From Chaetoceros tenuissimus (Eukaryota > Bacillariophyta > Thalassiosirophyceae > Chaetocerotales > Chaetocerotaceae), in the NCBI GenBank assembly GCA_021927905.1, contig BLLK01000022.1, positions 1,922,001-1,986,000 of the forward strand: a stretch of DNA of 64,000 bases, read 5' to 3'. Below are positions 21,216-31,322 of this stretch, in pieces (within the stretch, counting starts at the first letter, position 1; every line of letters begins with the position of its first letter). Under the pieces are notes generated by a model. It was not told where the DNA came from, made no database searches, and worked only from the letters and a program-made list of their open reading frames with translations. The position numbers were made by a program, and so were the translations under genes.

Positions 21216-21653
21216 AGTCCCAATTTAAAATGTTGAGCGTGGCGAATATGAAGAAAATGAGCTTTAGAGTGTGGAGTATGTTCAATCGCTCACAAGAGAA
21301 GAACTTGAATATTTCTGCAAATGACAGAGATGTTTCTTGTATTTTCTGAATGGAGACGTACGTATTCGAATGCATTAGGAGTACGCATAGGCCACTCTAT
21401 TATAATTATAACAGCGACGTTTCAGTCTTTGGGCAAATTACAAAAGATGTTGTGATTATAATCTCCACTGTGGAATCAACATCCCTATTCGAGTGCGACT
21501 CATGAGATATTCCTAGGTTCTTGATAGGTCTGGACATATCAGTCAGCATTGTTCGTAATGATATTATCAGTCCCACGTCATCTTTACCTGTCACAATTTA
21601 AAAAAGTATTTTTGTTTCTCAACACCATATAATAGAGTTTCACATTTTTAAGC
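21216..21653. other. Intergenic region, 0.4 kb
   Basis: It holds the receptor 3' flank and the promoter of the first ankyrin-like paralogue. I see nothing else. Confidence 0.45.
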
Positions 21654-22802
21654 ATGGTTTCTCTTACTCAAGAAATAATCGATCTACAATCCCATCTCCG
21701 ATGCATTCAAGATATCAAGGAAGATTGGAGGGATGACGATTGTCGAAAGAAAATCATGGATGCTATCCAGAATACAAGAAAACTGCTATCCGATGCATTT
21801 GGACAGAGTTTGCACAACTTGGAAGTATTTCGACCTAATGAAAACGCTGTTGAGAAAGTGGTGGAGGAGTTTCCGGAGTCTATTGCCTTTGAAAATGACA
21901 AAGGGAATCTCCCGATTCACAGTACAACTGCAAATGACCATAACATTTCTTCTTTGAAGTACATACCTTTGCTAGCCAGAGAAGGTGTGCGACACAATGT
22001 TGGCGGCGAGGGAAACAGAGGAGGATTACTAGGAGGAAATATTTCCGGTAGTCGCAATTGTTTACAGAATCTAGTTAGTACTGGGCATTTGTTTGTACAA
22101 AACAAGGACGATCAATCTGTGAAGATTCTGAAGAAGTTGAAAGAAGAAGGATTGTTGGTAAAGGACGATATTACTGATCATGATCTTATATATTGGAGTG
22201 GAGGCGAGTGGATGGTGAAGCGATTCAAGTTTTTCTTGCAGTGGGACCCAAATGCAGTAGTGAATTATTCAAAGGATGACCTACCATTAATGCATCATTT
22301 TGCAACGGACCATTTCGATGACTTCAAGGCTGTCCTCGGAGTCATGTTTGAATGCTACCCCAATGAGGCAGGCCATTTATTTCAGAAGGATAATGCAGGG
22401 ATTACAGCGTTCGAGAAAGCATGGAAATCATATGGCGAAGAAAAAGTAATGAAAGCAATCAATTCAATCTTTTCACCACAAACAAGCTTTCCTATCCTAC
22501 ATCACGCTCTAATTCAAGCACCGAAGTACAAGGATGCATTCATGGAGTGGTTCCCATGGGCATTTCATCTCAGAGATCATAACGATAGAACATTGATCCA
22601 AACAATGTTGGCAACGGGAGCTAATTGTGTGAAAGAATACAAAACAGTCTTTGCATCCATGAGTGATGATCAAATTCGAACAAAAGATCCTGTTACGACG
22701 CTATATCCGTTCGCAGCAGTAGCAAGAGGGGAAGAAGGTGACTTGCAAAAGTCTTTTTATTTGTTGCGCCGTCAGCCAGACGTTCTACAGAGACACGGTT
22801 GA
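21654..22802 (+). CDS. Ankyrin-like paralogue 1 of the six-gene family
   Basis: A 382-residue soluble protein; function unknown. The layout shared by all six copies is: an N-terminal helical segment (MVSLTQEIIDLQSHLRCI) with FGQSLH near residue 45; a first ankyrin-like unit (VEEFPESIAFENDKGNLPIH); the signature KYIPLLAREG followed by NVGGEGNRGGLL; further ankyrin-like helices (YPNEAGHLFQKDNAGITAFE, FPILHHAL, LRDHNDRTLIQTMLATG); and the ending MSDDQIRTKDPVTTLYPFAA then FYLLRRQPDVL. It lacks the basic Lys/Arg tail of most siblings and stops soon after the last shared motif, so its C-terminus may be truncated. It has a single exon. Confidence 0.85.
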   Translation: MVSLTQEIIDLQSHLRCIQDIKEDWRDDDCRKKIMDAIQNTRKLLSDAFGQSLHNLEVFRPNENAVEKVVEEFPESIAFENDKGNLPIHSTTANDHNISSLKYIPLLAREGVRHNVGGEGNRGGLLGGNISGSRNCLQNLVSTGHLFVQNKDDQSVKILKKLKEEGLLVKDDITDHDLIYWSGGEWMVKRFKFFLQWDPNAVVNYSKDDLPLMHHFATDHFDDFKAVLGVMFECYPNEAGHLFQKDNAGITAFEKAWKSYGEEKVMKAINSIFSPQTSFPILHHALIQAPKYKDAFMEWFPWAFHLRDHNDRTLIQTMLATGANCVKEYKTVFASMSDDQIRTKDPVTTLYPFAAVARGEEGDLQKSFYLLRRQPDVLQRHG

Positions 22803-22934
22803 GCTTTCGAATTAGAAGTGCAAAACCGTTTTTGTTCCAAGACGATTACAGCTCTACCTGTGTCCAAGTCTATACTTGAATCAAGACTGTAACTATTTTA
22901 TAAGCCCACTGCATATTTATGTGAATCTATATTA

Positions 22935-23798
22935 TTAAGCAATGACAGGTCTAAAATGAGTCTTCTTCACTGTTTTCAAAATGATCTTATCCAAAACGTT
23001 TGCAATCAATCCACGAAGTGGGAGCAGCACTTTGAATTTAAATGGTTGACCCCACTCCCGAGCACCAAGTGCAATTTGTTCAAGCAGCATGGTGCATGCT
23101 TGCTTTACGTCTAAGATGACACCTTCTTTAAATTGTGCGGGAGGAAGGTCTGCTCCAAAATCCATCCTTCCAGCGTTCAAGTTAGTTCCCTTCACCTCAG
23201 GGAAATTGATTAGCTGAACAACTGGTGAATCCTTTCCATACGAATCCAACAATTCAATCCGCAGAGCATTTACAAAACCAGCCATAGCATGTTTCGAAGA
23301 ACAGTAAATGGTACGATATGGTACACCAATAAGCCCAGCAACGCTACTTATGAAAACAATACGAGACGAAGATGATTTCGGCACTATTGGTAGAAGAAAA
23401 TGCAGACAACTAATCACACTCGTCACATTGAGTTTAATCATGTACCCAATGGAATCAACATCTTTGATCTCTTCAAAGTAACATCCTTGCGATCTTCCAG
23501 CATTCAATATGACTACATCAAGTGTACCCATTGTATCTTTGATGGATTCCATAGATTTCTTGATATCTGCTTCATTTGTAAGATCGCAAACAAATATTTC
23601 CGCTCTGGGAGAACCTAGGTTGATACATTCATCTGCAACTTTTGCAAGTGTATCTTTGCTTCGTGCCAAGAGTGCAAGTGATGCCCCTTGTTTCGCGAAT
23701 TGCTTCGCTAGTTCTAATCCTATCCCAGAGCTCGCACCTGTAATCAGAACGTTTTTTCCTTCTGATGTCCATTCATTTTTAGACTGAAATGATCCCAT
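22935..23798 (-). CDS. Short-chain dehydrogenase/reductase (classical SDR)
   Basis: A 287-residue NAD(P)-dependent oxidoreductase. The Rossmann motif TGASSGIG is at residues 20-27, NAG at 99-101, the catalytic Ser is in FISSVAG (150-155), and YxxxK is Tyr165 and Lys169 (YCSSK). The layout resembles DHRS7/11-beta-hydroxysteroid-dehydrogenase-like lipid or steroid reductases. There is no clear signal peptide (MGSFQSKNEW); Gly2 might allow N-myristoylation. The C-terminal hydrophobic stretch could contact a membrane. The gene lies on the opposite strand between paralogues 1 and 2 of the ankyrin-like family and has no visible relation to them. Confidence 0.93.
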   Translation of the reverse strand: MGSFQSKNEWTSEGKNVLITGASSGIGLELAKQFAKQGASLALLARSKDTLAKVADECINLGSPRAEIFVCDLTNEADIKKSMESIKDTMGTLDVVILNAGRSQGCYFEEIKDVDSIGYMIKLNVTSVISCLHFLLPIVPKSSSSRIVFISSVAGLIGVPYRTIYCSSKHAMAGFVNALRIELLDSYGKDSPVVQLINFPEVKGTNLNAGRMDFGADLPPAQFKEGVILDVKQACTMLLEQIALGAREWGQPFKFKVLLPLRGLIANVLDKIILKTVKKTHFRPVIA

Positions 23799-24225
23799 GC
23801 TGTCTTGTTTGTCGTTAGCCTATCTGTAGCTAGCTAGGCCTTATTTTAATTATTAGTGTGCTTTGAAATACGTTTACTACAGGTAGATGAACTTTCTTGA
23901 TAATGATGAGGAGTATCTTCTTCTTGATGTTCAGAGATGGATCTTCTTTTCATCAGTAATAAGTGTTCGGTTCATAAAAAATCTTGTTTGACACCAGTCA
24001 AAATTTGAAATTCATCTCAATTAGCTCTCTTGACTTTCTTGACTTCTGTCTCTCTTTTTTCATTTTAACAATGCGCTCACCATTCACCATCATGTTAACA
24101 TTCGCTTCATCTATCATCATCATCGCCTTCCACATCGTGGCGTCTATTTGAAGTCTATCTAAAGTAGTCTATCTAAAGGTTTTCTTGATATCATATCTCA
24201 ACATCTGATACCAGCAATACACATC
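23799..24225. promoter_or_regulatory. Divergent promoter region of the SDR gene and paralogue 2
   Basis: The stretch around 23990-24050 (CAGTCAAAATTTGAAATTC, then CTCAATTAGCTC, then TTGACTTCTGTC) recurs upstream of paralogue 3 near 25600-25660. The proximal part, with AGTCTATCTA and CATCTGATA and ending AATACACATCATGAC, is also shared. The promoter was therefore duplicated with the gene. Confidence 0.6.
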
Positions 24226-25468
24226 ATGACTTCTCTTGCGCAAGAATTACGAGACCTCAAGTCTCAGCTTCAAATCGTTGAAGAGATTAGGAGCGAGTGG
24301 GAAAAAGACAAAGAATGGGAAGAGGGTATGACAGATCTAGTGAAAGATACTAAAACAAAACTAGTGGAACTTTTTGGGCAGAGTTTGCATAGACTGGAAA
24401 GATTTGACCCTGGTGAGCGAGCAGTCGAGAAGGTAGTAAAAAAGATTCCATCTTGTCTGTCTTTTGTTATTCGTGGAACAAGACTTCCGATACAAAGTGC
24501 TGCTTCCAGCTTCTATGTTTCGTATGAAAATCTTTCTTCCGTGAAGTACATTCCATTACTTGCTAGAGAAGGTGTAAAACACAATGTTGGTGGTGAAGGA
24601 ATGAGAGGAGGTTTACTATGTGGAGATGTTTTGCATGATCTTGTATGCTCATCGCATCCTGAGCATCCAAAAGAAAAGGATAGAATATGCGTGGATGTCT
24701 TTGAACAATTGAAGAAAGAAGGACTGTTAATGAAGGAAGATATTCGTAATCATGATCTTATCTATTTGAGTGGAGGTCCTTCATCGATCAAAAGATTCAA
24801 ATTCTTCGCAGAATGGGATCCAATTATAGTGGAGGATTACTCCTGGAATGGCCAACCATTGATGCATCATTTAAATAGCAATGGATGGACTAGAAAATTT
24901 TGAACCTGTTCTTGAAGTTTTGCTGGAGAAATACCCAAATCAGGCAGGTTATCTCTTTCAAAAGAATAATGCAGGTATCACTGCGTTCGAAGAATTGGAA
25001 GAAAATGCAATAGAAGAAGAGATTATGCAGTCAATCAATTCAATCTTATCACCAAAATGCAGCTTTCCTATCCTTCATCATGCTTTAGTTGCTGTGCCAA
25101 AATATAGAGACTTATTCCAAAACTGGTTTCCGTGGGCTTATAGTCTCAAAGACCACAACGGTAGATCTCTACATCAAGCAGTTTTGGCAGCAGACGGCAA
25201 TTGTGTAAAAGACAACATCTCTATATTTGCATCAATGAGTGACGATCAGATTCGCACAAAGGATCCTGTGAACACACTCTATCCATTCGCAGCAGTAGCG
25301 AGTGGCGAAGAGGGAGATTTGCAAAAGTGCTTTTATTTGTTACGTCGACAACCATGTGTGTTGGATCCTTGGTCAACAGTAGTACGTCACCACGACAATC
25401 CAAGAAACAAAAGAAGAGAAAGAGATCACCTTCGCTATTATCGTAGTATCGCACAATACCAAAAATGA
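24226..25468 (+). pseudogene. Ankyrin-like paralogue 2, frameshifted copy
   Basis: This has the same architecture as paralogues 1 and 3 and is closest to paralogue 3. The reading frame breaks at about 24880. The upstream frame (24226-24903) ends soon after QPLMHHLNS, and the rest continues in another frame (24881-25468) with GLENFEPVLEVLLEKYP. No GT-AG intron explains the switch. A second one-base difference relative to paralogue 3 near 25387 (GTCACC against GTCGACC) moves the C-terminal Lys/Arg tail out of frame. Two independent shifts argue for decay rather than a sequencing error, though the conserved body suggests recent inactivation. A read error at the first site cannot be excluded from one sequence. 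Confidence 0.7.
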
Positions 25469-25814
25469 AAGATTATTCTGTAAATATATAATATAATATA
25501 ATGTAAAAAATTCTACATTTACAACTTTCAATCTACAAATCTTCTCAATTTTATTTTAATCTTATTTTCAGAAGCTTTCGTAGAATGAAGAAGAAATCCT
25601 TCTTTTTGACACGAGTCAAAATTTATATTCGTCTCAATTAGCTCTTTGACTTCTGTCAGGATTTCCAAAACCTTTTGATCCGACGGAGAGAGCAACACCA
25701 CAGCAAAACAGAGAAGAGGCATCACTATTTCTTTTTGAAAAGCAGTCCACTGTCGAGTCTATCTACCCTGTACATATCCCATTATCTGATAGCCAATCAA
25801 TAGAAATACACATC
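25469..25814. promoter_or_regulatory. Promoter region of paralogue 3
   Basis: This 346-bp spacer contains the duplicated block near 25600-25660 (GAGTCAAAATTTATATTCG, CTCAATTAGCTC, TTGACTTCTGTC) also found upstream of paralogue 2. No other gene is seen. Confidence 0.55.
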
Positions 25815-27059
25815 ATGACCTCTCTTGCACAAGAACTACGAGAACTCAAGTCTCAGCTTCAATTTGTTGAAGAAATTAGGAGCGTATGGGAACAAGAAGA
25901 AGAATGGGAACTGGGTATGACGGCTCTCGTAAATGATACTAAAAGTCGACTAGTCGATCTGTTTGGCAAGAGTCTTCATGTTCTTGATACGTTCAATCCT
26001 GACGTATCATCGCTCGAGAAGGTATTGAAAAAGTTCCCTGAATCTCTTGGTGTTGAAAATGAAAAAAGAACTCTTCCAATTCACAGTGTTGCTTCAGAGT
26101 ATAAACTGGCGTGTTCTGTGCTGTATATTCCATTGTTAGCTAGAGAAGGTTCTAAGCATAAAATTGGCGGTGATGGAAGTAGAGGTGGTTTGTTGGGAAG
26201 GAGGAGAGAGGGAAACAGTTTAGATACACGAAATTGTTTGCAGAATCTTTCAAGTATACGTAATGACAGGTATGAAATGTGGAGGGACCCATACTGTGTA
26301 GAGGTTTTTGAAGAGTTGAAAAGAGACAGACTGCTAGTGAAGGAAGATATTTTTGATTATGATCTCATATTCTGGAGTGCAGGCGAGGGGACGATAGATC
26401 GATTCAAGTTCTTTCTAAAATGGGATCCGGATGCAATTGAGAATTATTCCAAAAAGCATGGAACACACTTGATGCATCATTGTGCAATGGGATCGTTTTA
26501 TGACTTTCGAGGTGTATTAGAATTTATGCTGGAGTATAATCCACATGAAGCAGGCTTTCTCTTTCAAAAAGATGAAGAAGGAATAACAGTATTCGAGAAA
26601 TTCTATGATCGATTTAATGAGAAAGATGTGATGTCTCTGATTAATCAAGCCATTTATGAAAGCTTATCACCAAAATGCAGTTTCCCCATTCTTCACCATG
26701 CTCTAGTTGCTGTGCCCAAATATAGAGATTTATTCCAAAAGTGGTTTCCATGGGCATATAACCTCAAAGACCACAACGACAGATCATTGACCCAAGCTAT
26801 CTTGGCAGCTGGCAATGAATGTATAGAAAAGAACATCTCCGTCTTTGCATCAATGAGTGATGATCAGATTCGCACAAAGGACCCAGTCACTACGCTATAT
26901 CCATTTGCAACAGTAGCAAGTGGTGGCGACTTGCAAAAGTGCTTTTACTTGTTACGTCGACATCCCTGTGTATTAGATCCTTGGTCAACAGAAGTACGTC
27001 GACCACGACGATCCACCAAAGGAAAGAAGAGAAAGAGATCACCTTCACCATCGTCATAG
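25815..27059 (+). CDS. Ankyrin-like paralogue 3 of the six-gene family, basic tail
   Basis: This 414-residue copy has all family blocks: MTSLAQELRELKSQLQFVEE, FGKSLHVLDTF, EKRTLPIHS, YIPLLAREG, IGGDGSRGGLL, AGFLFQKDEEGITVFE, FPILHHALVAVPKYRDLFQ, LKDHNDRSLTQAILAAG and DDQIRTKDPVTTLYPFA. It ends with a strongly basic tail (RRPRRSTKGKKRKRSPSPSS) that looks like a nuclear localisation signal. It is the intact sister of frameshifted paralogue 2. It has a single exon. Function is unknown; ankyrin-type helices suggest protein binding. Confidence 0.88.
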   Translation: MTSLAQELRELKSQLQFVEEIRSVWEQEEEWELGMTALVNDTKSRLVDLFGKSLHVLDTFNPDVSSLEKVLKKFPESLGVENEKRTLPIHSVASEYKLACSVLYIPLLAREGSKHKIGGDGSRGGLLGRRREGNSLDTRNCLQNLSSIRNDRYEMWRDPYCVEVFEELKRDRLLVKEDIFDYDLIFWSAGEGTIDRFKFFLKWDPDAIENYSKKHGTHLMHHCAMGSFYDFRGVLEFMLEYNPHEAGFLFQKDEEGITVFEKFYDRFNEKDVMSLINQAIYESLSPKCSFPILHHALVAVPKYRDLFQKWFPWAYNLKDHNDRSLTQAILAAGNECIEKNISVFASMSDDQIRTKDPVTTLYPFATVASGGDLQKCFYLLRRHPCVLDPWSTEVRRPRRSTKGKKRKRSPSPSS

Positions 27060-27730
27060 CTGCATCATTGATATGTGAATATATAAATATGTATGATATT
27101 TTGTATCTAATCAAAATACAATTATTGTTTACAACTGTAAATATATTATAATGTAAAAGTTTCCTAAATTATGCAACTTTCAATACATACAAAGCTACTC
27201 ATCGCAATATGAAACATGAAGCTAGTGATGCTGTAAAAAATATTATCTTTTACTAGCTAGAAGAACTCGCAATGTTCCAACAATAATCTTTCCATACCGA
27301 TTGCACATTCATTTTTCCATTTCAATTTTACATCATTGTTCATTCCATTCTTTCTAAATTATCTCAAATCACTAAAATAGCCCACCCGCCAAAAATTGAA
27401 AAGTTGACACGACTCTTGACAAGATCCAACCAGATCCAACAGACAAGGAAAGGCAGGAGTGTGCACCTCTTTTTTCACTTTATTGCACGTATCACCATTC
27501 ATCTGAGTACACAGTTCCTACTCTATCCATTCAAATACTACCTTATCTTGTTCGAGTGGTAGACATAAGAGACAAAGAAGAGAGAGAGGTGCTCCATCAG
27601 TATTGACAATAAGATTACGATCAAGGCACATAATAGGACATATACATCTAATAGAGACACATCTCGAACATTACATTACAAGAAAGCAGTCGAGTATAGA
27701 TATAACTTCAGTCCAGAAAAGTAATTCATC
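27060..27730. other. Intergenic region, 0.67 kb
   Basis: It holds the 3' flank of paralogue 3 and the promoter of the WW-domain gene. It is AT-rich with a purine-rich stretch at 27565-27590. I see no gene. Confidence 0.45.
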
Positions 27731-30700
27731 ATGGGAAACGAAATCTCAACACAGACTCCAGACATTGACGAACAAAAGCGAAAAGATAAACCAGCCTATG
27801 TAGAATTCTTAGCATCAGCAGGCAAGACCATCGGTCAAGCATCCGGTGCCGTATGTGGTTCACTCAACGATACATTCCAAGAAGAAGAAGAACAAACACG
27901 CAATCGACCATCACATCTCAAACCACAAACTTCGGAATTTATGAATCCTGAAAACGACGACCCACTTCAATCCAACCCCATGTCGCAATTATTCGCACGA
28001 GCATTATTGAATGAAGTCACTGACAACCCATCTACCATGACACCTATGAAAATGGCCGAACGCGAAAAAAGACTCTTACGAGCACAACAACGTGCGAATT
28101 CTACATCACGTCAAGGGATGCGTGCCATTGGCGCCAGGGGAGATTTACGATCGCAAATTGAAGCTACATCACAGCGTATGATACCTTCCAACATTCTTTC
28201 CGAACATAAAGCACAACAAACAGAAATGGAAGAATATTTCGGTAAACATACAGTGACGATTGGATTAATGATGAGTCGAAAGGATGTACATGGTCATCCT
28301 GATACCGTCACTCGACAGACTGCGTTTGACTTTAATGAATTGCAAGATCGGGATTATAATTATGTTTCTTCCACTAGTACAGAAGGATGGAGAGCGGGGG
28401 GAGGTGAAAAAGGTGGTATGTCCGTTATCCAACAACAGAATGATTCCTTGTCGAATTCACATTCGAGTGAACCGGATTTTGATACTCAGAAACCCATGGG
28501 ACAAAAGATTCCACAGCCGGATTTTGTTCATGTCCCAATCATTCATATTGATTGTGAGTCCGAGGCTGCGGTCAATGGTGTCATTGCTGCCTTGGCGAGG
28601 GGGGAAGTCTTTATTCCACACATGAATGTTATGCCAGAAGCTATTGGTGTCAATGGAATCAGTCCACCTGATCTTGTTGTGCGTTTTGGGTGCGAACGGA
28701 ATGAAGATTTTCCACCGGAAGAATGGCCGAATTGGTGTCTTGAATTTATGCATAATCAATTGTATGAATACTTTGAAGATGCTGGTGCGAGATGGATGAA
28801 ACGACCATTTCAAATGACTCTTGCAAAGAAAGTTAGATGGAAGACTGTCAAACATATGAATAAATTCTTTGCACATTCCGAAACTGTCATTAATTCCTGG
28901 AGAGAAAATGGACCGCAATACTTGGATCCTCATCCTGCTCATATTGATGGTGGAGCCACGCCAGAAGAAGTGAATCGTCCACATGGAATTTATTTGTTGA
29001 GAAATGGAAAGCCTACCAATTACTTTGCACCAAACTTTGATCCGCCATATACTACCAAAATGACTAGAAGTTTGTTGCAAAATGTCATTGCAAAGTCTTG
29101 GGATAAAAAGAAGAGGGATTGGAGTACTGCTCCTGTTGCTTCTGTCACTCCAAGTCTTTTGTTTACCACCATGTGTGGTTGTGCGGAACCAAATCAAGGT
29201 GGATTCATCGCGAGAGAAGCAACGAATCACTTTAGTCCTGTTGCAGGTGGGTCTTTCTTTGGAGATAGTACCAATGATTTGGCAATGAATACCAGTATTC
29301 AATCGGAAAGAAAGTTGATGAATGACAAAATTATGCAAAATGAGACCATGAGAAAGCATACCATTGGGAATCAACAGGAACAGAAAAGTTTCAGTGCTGC
29401 ATCTCCAGCTCGTGATAATTCGTCTGTTGGTTCGAGAAGAACCGAATCTTCTGCAGAAGATAGTCATGATTATACTCGAGATATGAGTGGATACTTGCAA
29501 TCACCAATGAAAAATCAATCGCCAATGAGAGAGAGTCCATACAGTGAGTCAAAGTATGGAATGTCCCAAAATGATCAAATGAAATCGCCACTTCAAAAAA
29601 GAAATATGACTAGTGCAACTACGAAAACACCACAAGTGAATAATACACATGCGGGCAATCCAAAGGATCCATATGATATTTTCAATGGTTTGAGCGATGA
29701 CGATCCAAGTCCAGAAAAAGCAATTGCTGAGGTAGATGACTCTCATCATCAAAGAAGTGTCAACAATATTTCACCAGTGGAAGGTGGACAACGTCAACAT
29801 TCTACAAATATGTCTGTGGCAGAATCTCAAACAACCGTTCCTACAATGAATCGTTCTTCCAAGTTAATTGAACAAGAGCGTGAGAGGCGGAAACTTCGTG
29901 AGGTTGAAAGAGAGAAAGAGCGCAAGAAGATTGACGAGCTTGAACTTGCTATTCAAGAAAAGCTTCGACTTCACGAAGCAAGGAAGAAGCAAGACATGGG
30001 TATGGAGCCAGAGCCAGAGTCTCCAATGTTGAGCGATGCTGAAGCAAAGGTACGTCAGACCATCTTTTATTACTTCTCTTAAAATTTGGATTCAACTGAC
30101 TAGATTTCAATAGAAAAAGAAAAAGTTGGAGAAGAAAGCAGCAAAGAAGGAGAAGAAGCGTCTTAAGAAGGAACGCAAGGAGCGTGAACGAAGCAGAAGT
30201 ATTCAAAGAAACAGTGAGGAGGATATTTGGAATTCAATGTCTGGAGCAGTCGGAAAGGAAAATCACGAAAACCAAAGATTGGCGACAGACCCTGTCAACT
30301 CAATGAGTCCTGGTACAAGTGGACATAATGGAAGAAGAACAATTGATGGAAATGTGCATTCTTCTCATGACAGTTCATATTTCCCAGTGAACCTCAATGG
30401 AACTGCATCACCTAAAAAGCGACAGAATGTCTTTGTTCCAAACTCTCCAGCTTCAAGTAATAACATGGAGATATCATCCACACCATCCATGGACTATTCA
30501 CTTGACACTGCATCTCTATTAGGAGATGGTTCTTTGGTCGGTGGTCAGTTTGCAGGAGATGGATCTGTTGTAACAATGGGAACCAATGCTACAGAGGACA
30601 AGAGTTTGTTGAGTTATGTCACTCGTTCAACAGTCCATGATGTCAATAATAGATTTCAGAAAAGGAAGGAGGAAGCAATGAAGCAACCATCTAGCGAGGA

Positions 30701-30899
30701 CGATATCTCTCTATCTTTAATGGCATCAACAAGTACCGGTGGTGGATATGGTGACGAAGAAGTACCATCCGATGAAGACTTATTTGCAATTGGTTGGGCG
30801 AAGGCATTAGATCCATCTTCAAACTGTTACTACTACTTTACATTAGATAGAACAAAGACAGTATGGGAAAATCCATTAGCTGAAACACAAGCAATATAA
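27731..30899 (+). CDS. Large WW-domain protein with N-myristoylation-like start
   Basis: Exon 1 is 27731-30049, the intron 30050-30113 (GTACGT...CAATAG, 64 nt), and exon 2 30114-30899. The product is 1034 residues. MGNEIS at the start fits N-myristoylation. A globular region of about 250 residues (VPIIHIDCESEAAVNGVIAA through PDLVVRFGCERNEDFPPEEW and onward) is compact and well composed but not recognised. A disordered Ser/Asn/Met-rich part follows, then a highly charged coiled coil (ERRKLREVEREKERKKIDEL; KKEKKRLKKERKERE) that spans the intron. A WW domain closes the protein near residues 1000-1028 (GWAKALDP, NCYYYF, KTVWENP). WW domains bind proline motifs. A signalling or scaffolding role at membranes is inference. 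Confidence 0.85.
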
Positions 30900-31322
30900 A
30901 TTGTATGATGTATCAGTAATGCAATATATAATTCACTAATATTATTTAAACACGGAAATTGTTTGAAGTTTGCCCAAGTCTGAACTTTACAGGGGGCTTC
31001 CTCGTCTCATTGAATTTCAATGTTTTTCCAAGCATCAATTGCGACAAAATGGGATAGTCTGAAGAAGGTCCTATTATAATATTGTACCGAGAAGAGCTGG
31101 CTTTGTACCAAGTATTCTCCACAGCATCCAGATGAAGTCTGAGCGACATCCCACAATAATTAGTTTGATTGATGAGAGTTGGCTTTGTCCTATCGAGCAT
31201 GCCAAAAAGAAATGAAGATATCAAAAAGCGCATAGTGGACGATACAATTTAGATTTATAGAATATACATAATGTTTTGATTTCATATTCATAAATAACTT
31301 TAGTAGAACATGTTGAGTTTTT
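30900..31322. other. Intergenic region between convergent genes
   Basis: It holds the 3' flanks of the WW-domain gene and paralogue 4. The part next to paralogue 4 resembles the 3' flank of paralogue 5 (both read AACATGTTGAG or AACATGCTGAG near the stop). A 95-codon minus-strand frame at 30946-31233 is unsupported. Confidence 0.5.

Noticed and set aside
28457-29500. Open frame of 347 codons on the minus strand
   Set aside because: It lies antisense to exon 1 of the WW-domain gene, has no recognisable motif, and its composition mirrors the sense codons.
30946-31233. Possible 95-residue minus-strand gene
   Set aside because: It lies between convergent 3' ends, partly overlaps flank sequence shared with paralogue 5, and shows no homology or export signal.
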